Assembly: GCF_004348825.1 (NCBI RefSeq) | Contig: NZ_SMJU01000004.1 | Location: forward strand, 264,759 to 328,758 | DNA: 64,000 bases | Reading direction: 5' to 3' | Origin: Arundinibacter roseus | Lineage (GTDB): Bacteria > Bacteroidota > Bacteroidia > Cytophagales > Spirosomataceae | Part shown: positions 44,337 to 51,850 of the stretch, piece after piece | Layout of the letters: each line of letters begins with the position of its first letter | Numbering within the stretch: the stretch's first letter is position 1 | The notes under the pieces: generated by a model | The model's database searches: none | What the model was told of the DNA's origin: nothing | Seen by the model: only the letters and a program-made list of their open reading frames with translations | Program-made: the position numbers and the translations under genes

Positions 44337-44652
44337 TTGTTTATCAAGTTTAGGTTAAGAAAATGGTTTAAATCGCTGTCAATTAGCTGTTAGCATTCAG
44401 GTTATTAGCGGGATGCCGTCAGGCTATTTGTTTTTTTTATTTATTTGATAATCAATATATTACATTTTACTTATTTAAATCAATAGTAAAAAAAATTTCA
44501 TAGATATAGCCTAGGAGAGGCAACCTGTTTGTAGGAAACTTTTCAATAACTGCATACTAGCTCCGTAAGGAGCGGCCCAATTGTACTGAATTGGGGCTAT
44601 TCCTGAAAGAACTCTGCCGGATAAGTTTTCTCATTCAGAACTATTTTTAACT
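44337..44652. other. Intergenic region with an interspersed hairpin repeat
   Basis: 316 bp between two minus-strand esterase genes. There is no ORF; the right half holds the hairpin repeat described separately. Confidence 0.5.
44560..44596. repeat. Interspersed hairpin repeat (GCTCCgtaaGGAGC type)
   Basis: GCTCC-gtaa-GGAGC is directly followed by CCCAATT...AATTGGGG, two adjacent hairpins. The sequence AGCTCCGTAAGGAGCGGC resembles a short element scattered in many Bacteroidota and other genomes, from memory. Only one copy is in this window. Confidence 0.45.
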
Positions 44653-45465
44653 TTATTCAATCGCCTCCTGCGTCCAATGCAGGAAATCCGGAAAAACCGT
44701 GGCCCATGTAGAAGGTGCATGCACACCATTTTTAACTTCAAGATACTGCACATTTTTGCCCCACTGATACCCTTTTCGTTCAATTTCGGCAATCAAATCC
44801 AGCGTATCCGCAATAGAATCAATCACGCCATCGCCGTCCCGGTCATCTTCCTCGTCCTGCGTGCCAACCTGAAACCAAAACGAAGAATCAGGTATTTGTT
44901 TGGTTGATCGAATCAATGCGTGCATAATTCGGTCGCTATCCTCGTAGCCATGATCCAGCGCTTTTTGTCGCCACCAAAACGAACCTGAAAAAACGCCGGC
45001 TTTTGAAAAATAGTCGGGGTGATTCCAGGCAATATCCAGAGCCATCAGTCCGCTGAGCGAAAAACCTCCAATTGACCAATCGGCACGATTGCTACTGAGC
45101 GGAAATTTTGATTTTAAATACACAATCAATTCATTCAGAACAAATTGTGTAGTTTGTGAGGCCCGGTCGCCCCGATTGGCATAATCGGCCTGAGCGGCCA
45201 CACCATATTCATAAATACGGTTTTCGTTTGCATGAATGCCCACGAGCAGGCAATTTTTGCTGAGCCTCGATGCCAGCGAATGAGTCGCCTGTGAGGCATG
45301 CAGGGCCGGAAAATCCTGTCCATCAAACACAAGAATTACTGACCACGGCCTGGAAGTTTTAACTTCCATGGGTTCCGTAATCAGCATGCTGAGCTCCACA
45401 GAGCGCTGCAAATGTTGCGAAAAAATAAATTCTTTTTTTAGTTGAGAAAATACAGGAGTTGTCAC
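44653..45465 (-). CDS. Alpha/beta-hydrolase esterase, GTG start
   Basis: The 270-residue cytoplasmic-looking enzyme has the nucleophile elbow GGFSLSG (Ser about 136), WSVILVFDGQDFPA and a late Asp/His arrangement (VGTQDEEDDRDGDG, VKNGVHAPSTW). It resembles the putative esterase/Fes-type family. No signal peptide. The only plausible start is GTG 45465; no in-frame ATG lies upstream before a stop. It is divergent from the next esterase. Confidence 0.8.
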   Translation of the reverse strand: MTTPVFSQLKKEFIFSQHLQRSVELSMLITEPMEVKTSRPWSVILVFDGQDFPALHASQATHSLASRLSKNCLLVGIHANENRIYEYGVAAQADYANRGDRASQTTQFVLNELIVYLKSKFPLSSNRADWSIGGFSLSGLMALDIAWNHPDYFSKAGVFSGSFWWRQKALDHGYEDSDRIMHALIRSTKQIPDSSFWFQVGTQDEEDDRDGDGVIDSIADTLDLIAEIERKGYQWGKNVQYLEVKNGVHAPSTWATVFPDFLHWTQEAIE

Positions 45466-45594
45466 AAATGTCAGGTGGAGAGCTTGAAATGAAAAAATTG
45501 GTTAAGCGATTGTTAATTTCTGCAAGGAAGTAAAAAAGTTGATTCAACGGCGAACTAAATTTCACAAACAAGGCTAAGAATTCTAACATTTCAA

Positions 45595-45602
45595 TAGATT
45601 TG
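45595..45602 (+). promoter_or_regulatory. -7 element (TAGATTTG) upstream of the esterase at 45634
   Basis: Perfect TAnnTTTG, 31 bp before the TTG start. It overlaps an in-frame stop (TAG at 45595), so translation of the esterase must begin downstream of it. Confidence 0.45.
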
Positions 45603-45633
45603 TGAAAATACTGTACCCAAATCCTCTATCGTT

Positions 45634-46341
45634 TTGCAGGAAAATCACATCAGCTACTACTCCCACGCGCTGGGCCGTTCCATCGATTTACTCGTGTATG
45701 GACACTGGGGCTACCCCATTTTGCTTTTTCCCACCACGTTGGGCCGTCACTATCAGGCCAAAGACATGGGCCTCATCGACTCGGTCCGGGGATTGGTCGA
45801 CGCCGGAAAGGTGAAGATTTACTGCGTGGATAGCATCGATGCCGACTCCTGGTACGGGCGACACCTGCCTTCTCACATCAAGGTGGCCAATCACGCATTG
45901 TACGATTCTTTTTTGCAGCATGAACTCGTACCGTTTATTCAGCAACAATGTTCCGTTGATAAAATCGGCGTGGCTGGTTGCAGCTTTGGCGGGTATCATG
46001 CGTTCAACTTCGCCTTTCGTCATCCCGAACTAGTCGCCTACCTCATCAGCATGAGCGGAGCGTTTGACATCCGGAGTTTTTTGCACGGCCACTACGACGA
46101 GCAGGTATATTTCAACAATCCCGTTGATTTTGTGGCTCAGGAACAAGGCTGGCGCTACGGCCACATGAAGATTATTCTGGGCACCTCGGAATGGGATATT
46201 TGCCTGGCGGACAATCAGCGAATGTCGGAAATTCTCCATCAAAAAGGCATCGGACATTGGCTGGATGTGCGTGGCTGGGAAAAACACGATTGGCCGCTAT
46301 GGAACGCTATGTTTCCGCAGTACTTGTCGAGCATGTTTTGA
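45634..46341 (+). CDS. Esterase family alpha/beta-hydrolase, TTG start
   Basis: The 235-residue product has the nucleophile elbow GVAGCSFGGYHAF (Ser117), FPTTLGRHYQAKDMG, YCVDSIDADSWYGRHL and the end HDWPLWNAMFPQYLS. This matches the esterase family seen beside ATP-grasp/carboxylate-amine ligase genes in Bacteroidota. The protein begins MQENHISYYSH at a TTG codon. The frame is closed by TAG at 45595 and contains no ATG before it. Its role may be release or editing of the product of the downstream ligase cluster; this is inference. Confidence 0.82.
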   Translation: MQENHISYYSHALGRSIDLLVYGHWGYPILLFPTTLGRHYQAKDMGLIDSVRGLVDAGKVKIYCVDSIDADSWYGRHLPSHIKVANHALYDSFLQHELVPFIQQQCSVDKIGVAGCSFGGYHAFNFAFRHPELVAYLISMSGAFDIRSFLHGHYDEQVYFNNPVDFVAQEQGWRYGHMKIILGTSEWDICLADNQRMSEILHQKGIGHWLDVRGWEKHDWPLWNAMFPQYLSSMF

Positions 46342-46429
46342 TTTTTTAATTTGTTGACTTAAATAAATTTATTCAGTGAAAATCACGGGTAAGGCTGGTA
46401 ATCTATCTATAAGATTTTTAAAATACTTC

Positions 46430-46618
46430 ATGAGTATCAGGTGCGGCAACACACGGAAAATTTGAATTACTGCCTGCCATTTCTGAATCCAAAACTTCAT
46501 TAGGAACCCTATCTGCGGTCCTGCTTTCATTTTTCTACTCAACGTACCGTTTACAGCTATTGCCGATTCTATGGATTGGTATGAGGCTGTTTTTGGTGAT
46601 AAATTAATTCGTGGATAA
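46430..46618 (+). pseudogene. Decayed small lipoprotein-like ORF (YceK/YidQ-like?)
   Basis: One frame reads MSIRCGNTRKI, stop, a few residues, stop, then a 43-residue open stretch ending in VPFTAIADSMDWYEAVFGDK and a stop. The hydrophobic run before Cys resembles a lipoprotein signal (SIRFLKYFMSIRCGNT), and CGPAFIFLLNVPFTAIADS resembles the conserved end of YceK/YidQ-type lipoproteins. Two in-frame stops argue for a pseudogene. The family assignment is tentative. Confidence 0.3.
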
Positions 46619-46633
46619 ACTCATTCACCATTG

Positions 46634-46676
46634 CTTGTCAGGCGGAGTCGAGCGGATTGCGACCTGGTCGAAGCTC
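46634..46676. repeat. Degenerate interspersed palindrome
   Basis: The stretch begins TTGTCAGGCGGAGTCGAG and ends GGTCGAAGCTC. It resembles decayed copies of the GTCAGGC..GTCGAAGC repeats known from Bacteroidota genomes. Only one copy here; it cannot be confirmed from the window. Confidence 0.3.
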
Positions 46677-46848
46677 AATAATGTTTTTACAAGCTTATGT
46701 TATTTTCAATAAAAATACTGATTATCAATAAATTAAAACAAGAAAAACCTAATCATTAATCAACTGACCTTCTTAAATAAACCCGTAAGCAAAAGAAAAT
46801 TCAAATTCAAAACAGAGTATCGAATAGCAAACTTAAAATATTTTTTTT

Positions 46849-47685
46849 CTATTGACAATGCTTTTCAAACGATTCTTTTGCTTCTTTACTTTCCAGTTTA
46901 GCTGCTATTTCCCAATCCTGGCATGCGCCACTCTTATCAGATAATTCAAACTTGGCATTTCCTCTATTATTATATGCGAATGTAAAAGTACTATCTAATT
47001 CCAATGCTTTATTTAGATCAATTATGGCAGCCAAATAATCTCCTTTATTTATTTTTGTAAAACCTCGATTATTCAAGGCGATAATATTCTTTGGATCTAG
47101 ATTTATCGCAGCGCTATAATCTTTTATTGCACCCTCAAAGTCTTTAAGTAAATCCTTATTAAAACCTCTTGATAAATAGGCTTGTATATACTTAGAATTT
47201 AATTGAATAATTTTCGTATAATCCTCATTTGATTTTAAATAGTCATTAATGCTAGCATTAATAAATCCTCTTATTCGAAACAATTCAACATTTTTGGGGT
47301 CAAGCTTTATAGCTGTATCAATATCAGAGAATGCACCAATAGTATCTTTCAACATTAATTTGGTAAGTGCACGATTCATAAACCCCTCAACTACGTACAT
47401 ATCAATAATTAAGACAGTATTAAAATCATTCAAGGCGTTTTGATAATCATTGAGATTATACCAAGACCTACCTCTTAGCAAAAGAGTATTTACATCATTT
47501 GGCAAAAAAATAAGCACATTATTAAACTCTTCTATTGCTGATTCATAGTCTTCAAACTTAAATAGTCTTATACCCCGATCATAGTGTTTATCTATATTAG
47601 TATAAATAGTTCTATTTTTTTGGCTAAGAGCAGGATATGCTAATAGAACGAATAGAAATATTGAAGTAAAAAAATACTTTTTCAT
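46849..47685 (-). CDS. Exported TPR protein, AT-rich
   Basis: The 278-residue product has a signal peptide (FFTSIFLFVLLAYPALSQ) and about seven TPR units of the YxxRGxxxxxxxDxxxAIxDYxxAI kind (for example SRGFNKDLLKDFEGAIKDYS). Base composition is clearly more AT-rich than neighbours, with many AAT/ATA/TTA codons. The start at ATG 47685 was chosen because a signal peptide follows directly. The role is unknown; possible foreign origin is inferred from composition only. Confidence 0.75.
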   Translation of the reverse strand: MKKYFFTSIFLFVLLAYPALSQKNRTIYTNIDKHYDRGIRLFKFEDYESAIEEFNNVLIFLPNDVNTLLLRGRSWYNLNDYQNALNDFNTVLIIDMYVVEGFMNRALTKLMLKDTIGAFSDIDTAIKLDPKNVELFRIRGFINASINDYLKSNEDYTKIIQLNSKYIQAYLSRGFNKDLLKDFEGAIKDYSAAINLDPKNIIALNNRGFTKINKGDYLAAIIDLNKALELDSTFTFAYNNRGNAKFELSDKSGACQDWEIAAKLESKEAKESFEKHCQ

Positions 47686-48114
47686 AAATAATTTTATTTT
47701 TTTCTTTATGATTAAAAATATAAACAATCTTAAAGGCAAAAGTATTCTCAACTTTTGTTTTATCTAATTTATAAAAATATTTATTATTTTTATATTATGT
47801 TTAAATAATCATCAAAATAGATAAAAAAATAATTAATATACATTACAAAATAACTCTTGATGGCTGAGTAACATTGGAAATGTTAGTGAATCAAATACAT
47901 GAATACAATATTTAAACCGCTACATTTTATAATCCTGCACTATCGATGCGTTAAGTTATTTATGAGTGAATAAATGATAAATCATTTACATACCTAGCTT
48001 TGCGGAATTATAACCCTTTGATACAATCGATTTTACTTCGATATGATGGTCGAATTACCTAAACTAATTTTTATACCAGCCCACACATGTATAAACAAAA
48101 GAATTTTATTTCCA
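47686..48114. other. AT-rich gene-free region
   Basis: 429 bp with no recognisable ORF, RNA or repeat. The composition matches the adjacent AT-rich TPR gene. Confidence 0.5.
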
Positions 48115-48354
48115 CTAAACTGCCAAAAATTCGGTCATCGTTCGAAGTTGTACTTTACCCTCACGATGAAGTTCAGCATCTTGCAGACCTTCTTTTATTT
48201 TTTCCTTTAAATCATCTTTTGACAAGGCAGGATCATCATCCAGAAGCATTGACGCCAACATTAACCTGTCTTTTTGGGGTAGTTGTCGAACTAATTCAAC
48301 CAACTGACTAAGTGTGAGTTGAATGTTTGTATTAAAATTTAGCGTAGATTCCAT
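48115..48354 (-). CDS. Small protein, antitoxin-like
   Basis: This 79-residue protein has the pattern TLSQLVELVRQLPQKDRLMLASMLLDDD, typical of small Bacteroidota proteins that pair with RelE/ParE-type toxins. No toxin-sized ORF lies downstream on the same strand (next gene on this strand is 430 bp away and is the TPR gene). It may therefore be an orphan antitoxin or an unrelated regulator. A TATTTTTG element lies about 43 bp upstream. Confidence 0.6.
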   Translation of the reverse strand: MESTLNFNTNIQLTLSQLVELVRQLPQKDRLMLASMLLDDDPALSKDDLKEKIKEGLQDAELHREGKVQLRTMTEFLAV

Positions 48355-48760
48355 AGGTATTTAAAGTACGTTTTTTTTACCAGGATAAACCTCTTACAAA
48401 AATACTTCTTTTGCATTAAAATGCGATAGAACTGATGGTCTTCCCCAATCCTTCGTCCGCGCTTTTCCTGTGGCCGTAATCTCCTCAGCACTTCATACAG
48501 AAAACTTTCACCTAAAAAAATGAAAACGTCCCGAAACAATTTCGGGCAAGTGCCCACCTTTCGCAGCTATACAATCCATGTCAGCACACAGACGGACGAA
48601 TAGGAACATTTCCTAACCATGAAAAAAAACGCACTCGTCAGGGCCTGTGTGGTTAATTTTAATTTATTTTACACCAAAAATCCTATCTTGCAAATCAGGT
48701 CGGGTCAACTAGCGGGTCCGTTCAAGCCTAACCATAACAATCAGCAAAACAATGTTACCA
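48355..48760. other. Divergent intergenic region, antitoxin-like gene / ATP-grasp cluster
   Basis: 406 bp. It holds the -7 element of the antitoxin-like gene at 48397-48404, a hairpin CCCGAAAcaaTTTCGGG (48530-48546) with no gene to terminate on either side, and a TATCTTGC (48684-48691) that may be an imperfect -7 of the ligase operon. ORFs on either strand here look spurious. Confidence 0.5.
48397..48404 (-). promoter_or_regulatory. -7 element (TATTTTTG) of the antitoxin-like gene
   Basis: Perfect TAnnTTTG on the minus strand, about 43 bp before the ATG at 48354. No -33 TTG at normal spacing. Confidence 0.4.
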
Positions 48761-49807
48761 ATGAAAAAAATCGGCATCCTCCATGGCATGGAAAACACCT
48801 TTCCACAGGCCTTTATTGATCGTGTCAATAGTAAAAATATTCCCGGCATCATGGCCGAAGCGGTTTCCATCGACAAGGTTGTGCAGGCGGCGCCAACGGA
48901 CTACGCGGTGATCATCGACCGGATTTCACAAGATGTGCCCTTCTACCGGGCGTATCTCAAAAATGCCGCTTTGTGTGGTACTGCTGTCATTAATAACCCT
49001 TTTTGGTGGAGTGCCGACGAAAAGTTTTTCAATAACTGTTTGGCAGAAATGGTAGGCGTGCCCGTGCCCAAAACCGTGTTGCTGCCTTCCAAAGAACGCC
49101 CAACGGACACGTCCGAAACCTCTTTTCGGAATCTCAAATTCCCGTTAGCCTGGGACGAAATGTTTGAGTATATCGGGTTTCCTGCCTACATGAAACCGCA
49201 TTCGGGTGGTGGCTGGAAAAGTGTGTATAAGGTAAACGACGCCGAAGATCTTTGGACCAAGCACGACGAAACGGAGCAATTGGTGATGATGTTGCAGGAA
49301 GAAATTGTCTTTGACGACTATTTCCGCTGCTATTGCATTGGTCAAAAAGACGTTCGGATTATGCCTTACGAGCCCCGCAACCCACATCATCTGCGCTACG
49401 CCTCCGAAATGAAAGCAACCGGACCTGCCGCCAAAAAATTGCTGGAAACGATTCATGACTATACCATGCGGCTGAACAATGCGCTAGGTTATGATTTTAA
49501 TACGGTTGAATTTGCCGTACGGGACGGTATTCCCATCGCCATCGATTTTTGCAATCCGGCTCCTGATGCTGACGTGTATTCGGTTGGCAAAGAAAATTTT
49601 GAGTGGGTGGTAGAAACAGCGGCGAATATGGCTATCGAACGGGCACAAAACCAGCAAATGGGCAAAAACAACCTGACGTGGGGATCGTTTGTACGCACAT
49701 CGGCCATGAATTTGCCTTTGGGGAATCTGAGCAAAGGACCGGTTGAGAAAACCGAAAAGAAAGCGGCTGCGCCCAAAACTACCAAAAAGAAAGAACCAAA
49801 ATCGTAA
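48761..49807 (+). CDS. ATP-grasp ligase of the amidoligase cluster
   Basis: The 348-residue product shows ATP-grasp features: an N-terminal preATP-grasp-like segment (KKIGILHGMENTFPQAFIDR), YMKPHSGGGWKSVYKV as phosphate-binding loop, LQEEIVFDDYFRCYCIG, and the catalytic DFNTVEFAVRDGIPIAIDF with acidic metal ligands. Such RimK/D-ala-ligase-like enzymes join amino acids or peptides to carboxylates using ATP. The C-terminal 25 residues are a Lys-rich low-complexity tail. Start ATG 48761 chosen; 48752 is possible. It is the first gene of the run with the carboxylate-amine ligase. Confidence 0.85.
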   Translation: MKKIGILHGMENTFPQAFIDRVNSKNIPGIMAEAVSIDKVVQAAPTDYAVIIDRISQDVPFYRAYLKNAALCGTAVINNPFWWSADEKFFNNCLAEMVGVPVPKTVLLPSKERPTDTSETSFRNLKFPLAWDEMFEYIGFPAYMKPHSGGGWKSVYKVNDAEDLWTKHDETEQLVMMLQEEIVFDDYFRCYCIGQKDVRIMPYEPRNPHHLRYASEMKATGPAAKKLLETIHDYTMRLNNALGYDFNTVEFAVRDGIPIAIDFCNPAPDADVYSVGKENFEWVVETAANMAIERAQNQQMGKNNLTWGSFVRTSAMNLPLGNLSKGPVEKTEKKAAAPKTTKKKEPKS

Positions 49808-49820
49808 CCTGCCGATCCTC

Positions 49821-50921
49821 ATGCGCACCTTCACCTTAGGTATTGAAGAAGAGTTTCAAACCATCGACCCCGTTACCCGGAACCTACGCTCCCACATGTC
49901 GAAGCTTGTGGAGGGAGGTAAAATAACCCTCAAAGAGCGTGTTAAAGCAGAAATGCATCAGGCAGTGGTGGAGGTTGGCACCAACATTTGCCATAATATT
50001 CAGGAAGCGCGCGAAGAAGTAACCTACCTGCGCAAAATGATTCTGGATTTGGCAGCCGAGCAAAACCTGCAGGTGGCTGCTGCCGGAACGCACCCATTTG
50101 CCGATTGGGTAGATCAGCTCATTACGGAAGATCCGCGCTACGATGAACTCATCGACGAAATGCGGGACGTTGCGCGAGGAAATTTGATTTTTGGACTACA
50201 TGTACATGTCGGAATCGAAACCCGCAACGAGGGAATTCAGATCATGAATGCGGTTCGCTATTTTTTGCCGCATATTTATGCGCTTTCGACCAATTCTCCG
50301 TTTTGGTGCGGACGCAATACCGGCTTCAAATCGTATCGTTCCAAGGTTTTTGATAAATTCCCCCGCACAGGCATTCCCGATTTTTTTGCGAGCTCCAACG
50401 AATACGACGAGTATATTAACCTGCTGGTAAAAACCAAGTGCATCGACAACGGTAAGAAAATTTGGTGGGACATTCGCCTGCATCCTTTTTTCAATACCAT
50501 CGAATTTCGGATTTGCGACGTACCAATGCGCACGGACGAAACGATTTGTTTGGCAGCAATTATGCAGGCTTTGGTAGCTAAAATACATAAACTACAACAG
50601 CAAAATCTGAATTTCCGCCCCTATCGGCGCATTTTGATCAATGAGAACAAATGGCGCGCGGCTCGTTTTGGCATCCAAAGCAAATTGATTGATTTTGGAA
50701 AGCAGGAAGAAGTGGAGTTTAAACAACTAATGGATGAGTTGCTAGAATTTATTGATGATGTTCTTGATGAACTCGGCAGCCGAAAAGAGGTAGAGTACGT
50801 TCACAAAATTCTGGAAATGGGCTCCGGTGCAGACCGCCAATTGGCTGTTTTTGAAGCAACTAACGACATGAATGCCGTTGTAGATTATATCGTTTCTGAA
50901 ACTAAGCTTGGCATAATATAG
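49821..50921 (+). CDS. Carboxylate-amine ligase (GCS2/YbdK family)
   Basis: The 366-residue product has the glutamate-cysteine ligase 2 fold signatures: TLGIEEEFQTIDPVTRNL at the N-terminus, GLHVHVGIETRNEGI, ALSTNSPFWCGRNTGFKSYR and EFRICDVPMRTDETICL. These enzymes form amide bonds between a carboxylate and an amine with ATP; YbdK has weak glutamate-cysteine ligase activity. The ATG at 49821 lies 13 bp after the ATP-grasp stop; a 26-residue in-frame extension overlapping that gene is rejected. Confidence 0.9.
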   Translation: MRTFTLGIEEEFQTIDPVTRNLRSHMSKLVEGGKITLKERVKAEMHQAVVEVGTNICHNIQEAREEVTYLRKMILDLAAEQNLQVAAAGTHPFADWVDQLITEDPRYDELIDEMRDVARGNLIFGLHVHVGIETRNEGIQIMNAVRYFLPHIYALSTNSPFWCGRNTGFKSYRSKVFDKFPRTGIPDFFASSNEYDEYINLLVKTKCIDNGKKIWWDIRLHPFFNTIEFRICDVPMRTDETICLAAIMQALVAKIHKLQQQNLNFRPYRRILINENKWRAARFGIQSKLIDFGKQEEVEFKQLMDELLEFIDDVLDELGSRKEVEYVHKILEMGSGADRQLAVFEATNDMNAVVDYIVSETKLGII

Positions 50922-50959
50922 TTCTCTCCTATCAAGCTTTCAGATTTATACCTACTTCA

Positions 50960-51808
50960 ATGGATCAATTACCTACCTTGCGCATTGCCATTCTCGACCT
51001 CTATAACGGGGTCGAGAATGAAGGCATGCGCTGTATAAAAAAAATAGTACACGAATTTGAGTCTCAGGAAAATTTCTCCGTCAATTGCCAGATTTTCGAT
51101 GTGCGTCAACTGGCCGAAGTCCCCGATTTATCATTCGATATTTATATTTCGACCGGCGGTCCCGGCAGCCCAAAGCCCGAAGGCCACGCCTGGGAAAGAA
51201 AGTATTTCCGTTTTCTGGACTCCCTTTGGAAATACAACAAGGATCATCACAACCGGGTCAAAAAACATTTGTTTTTGATCTGTCATTCATTTCAGCTTGC
51301 CTGCGTTCACTGGCAAATCGGGTTGGTCGGCAAACGTCGCTCCAACTCTTTTGGTACTTTCCCAATTCATCAAACCCACTTTGCCGAGAACGAACCGCTT
51401 TTTAAAGGTTTGGAAGATCCTTTTTGGGCCGTAGATTCTCGTGATTATCAGGTCATTGAACCAAACAATCACGTTTTGGAGCATTTGGGAGCCAAGATTG
51501 TTTGTCTCGAAAAAATCCGTCCGCACGTACCTCTCGACCGCGCAGTGATGGGTATCCGTTTTTCCAATGAGATTTTTGGTACGCAGTTTCACCCCGAAGC
51601 CGATGCTGAGGGAATGTTGCGGTATTTTTTGAAGGATGAAAAAAAGCAGGCAATTATCAAGAATCATGGCGAAGCCAAATACTACGATATGATTGAGCAC
51701 CTGAACGATCCGGATAAGATTCTGCTTACTGAAAAAACTATTTTACCCACGTTCCTCAAAATTGCCAGTCAACGAATTTACAGCGCGTCTCAGTCTGCGG
51801 TTTTTTAG
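50960..51808 (+). CDS. Class I glutamine amidotransferase
   Basis: The 282-residue product has the GATase-1 triad: nucleophile Cys in FLICHSFQLACVHW (about residue 112) and His/Glu in FGTQFHPEADAEGM. An N-terminal ISTGGPGSPKPEG segment resembles GMP synthase/carbamoyl-phosphate synthase amidotransferases. It has no fused synthetase domain, so it should supply ammonia to a partner; the flanking ATP-dependent ligases are the obvious candidates. An unusual C-terminal 60-residue extension follows the triad. Confidence 0.87.
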   Translation: MDQLPTLRIAILDLYNGVENEGMRCIKKIVHEFESQENFSVNCQIFDVRQLAEVPDLSFDIYISTGGPGSPKPEGHAWERKYFRFLDSLWKYNKDHHNRVKKHLFLICHSFQLACVHWQIGLVGKRRSNSFGTFPIHQTHFAENEPLFKGLEDPFWAVDSRDYQVIEPNNHVLEHLGAKIVCLEKIRPHVPLDRAVMGIRFSNEIFGTQFHPEADAEGMLRYFLKDEKKQAIIKNHGEAKYYDMIEHLNDPDKILLTEKTILPTFLKIASQRIYSASQSAVF

Positions 51809-51850
51809 AAATCAGCACCGATAGTAATCCTGAATAAGTGTAGACGGAAT

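Larger units (their letters stand above)
46342..46848. other. AT-rich intergenic region with relics
   Basis: 507 bp with no intact gene. It holds a relic of a small lipoprotein-like ORF (46430-46618) and a degenerate palindrome resembling an interspersed repeat (46634-46676). The right third is very AT-rich. Confidence 0.5.

Noticed and set aside
48339-48557. 72-aa minus-strand ORF upstream of the antitoxin-like gene
   Set aside because: It overlaps the antitoxin start and its promoter element, and its sequence has no toxin or known-family pattern.
48619-48819. 66-aa plus-strand ORF before the ATP-grasp gene
   Set aside because: It overlaps the ATP-grasp start in another frame and its composition is not protein-like.
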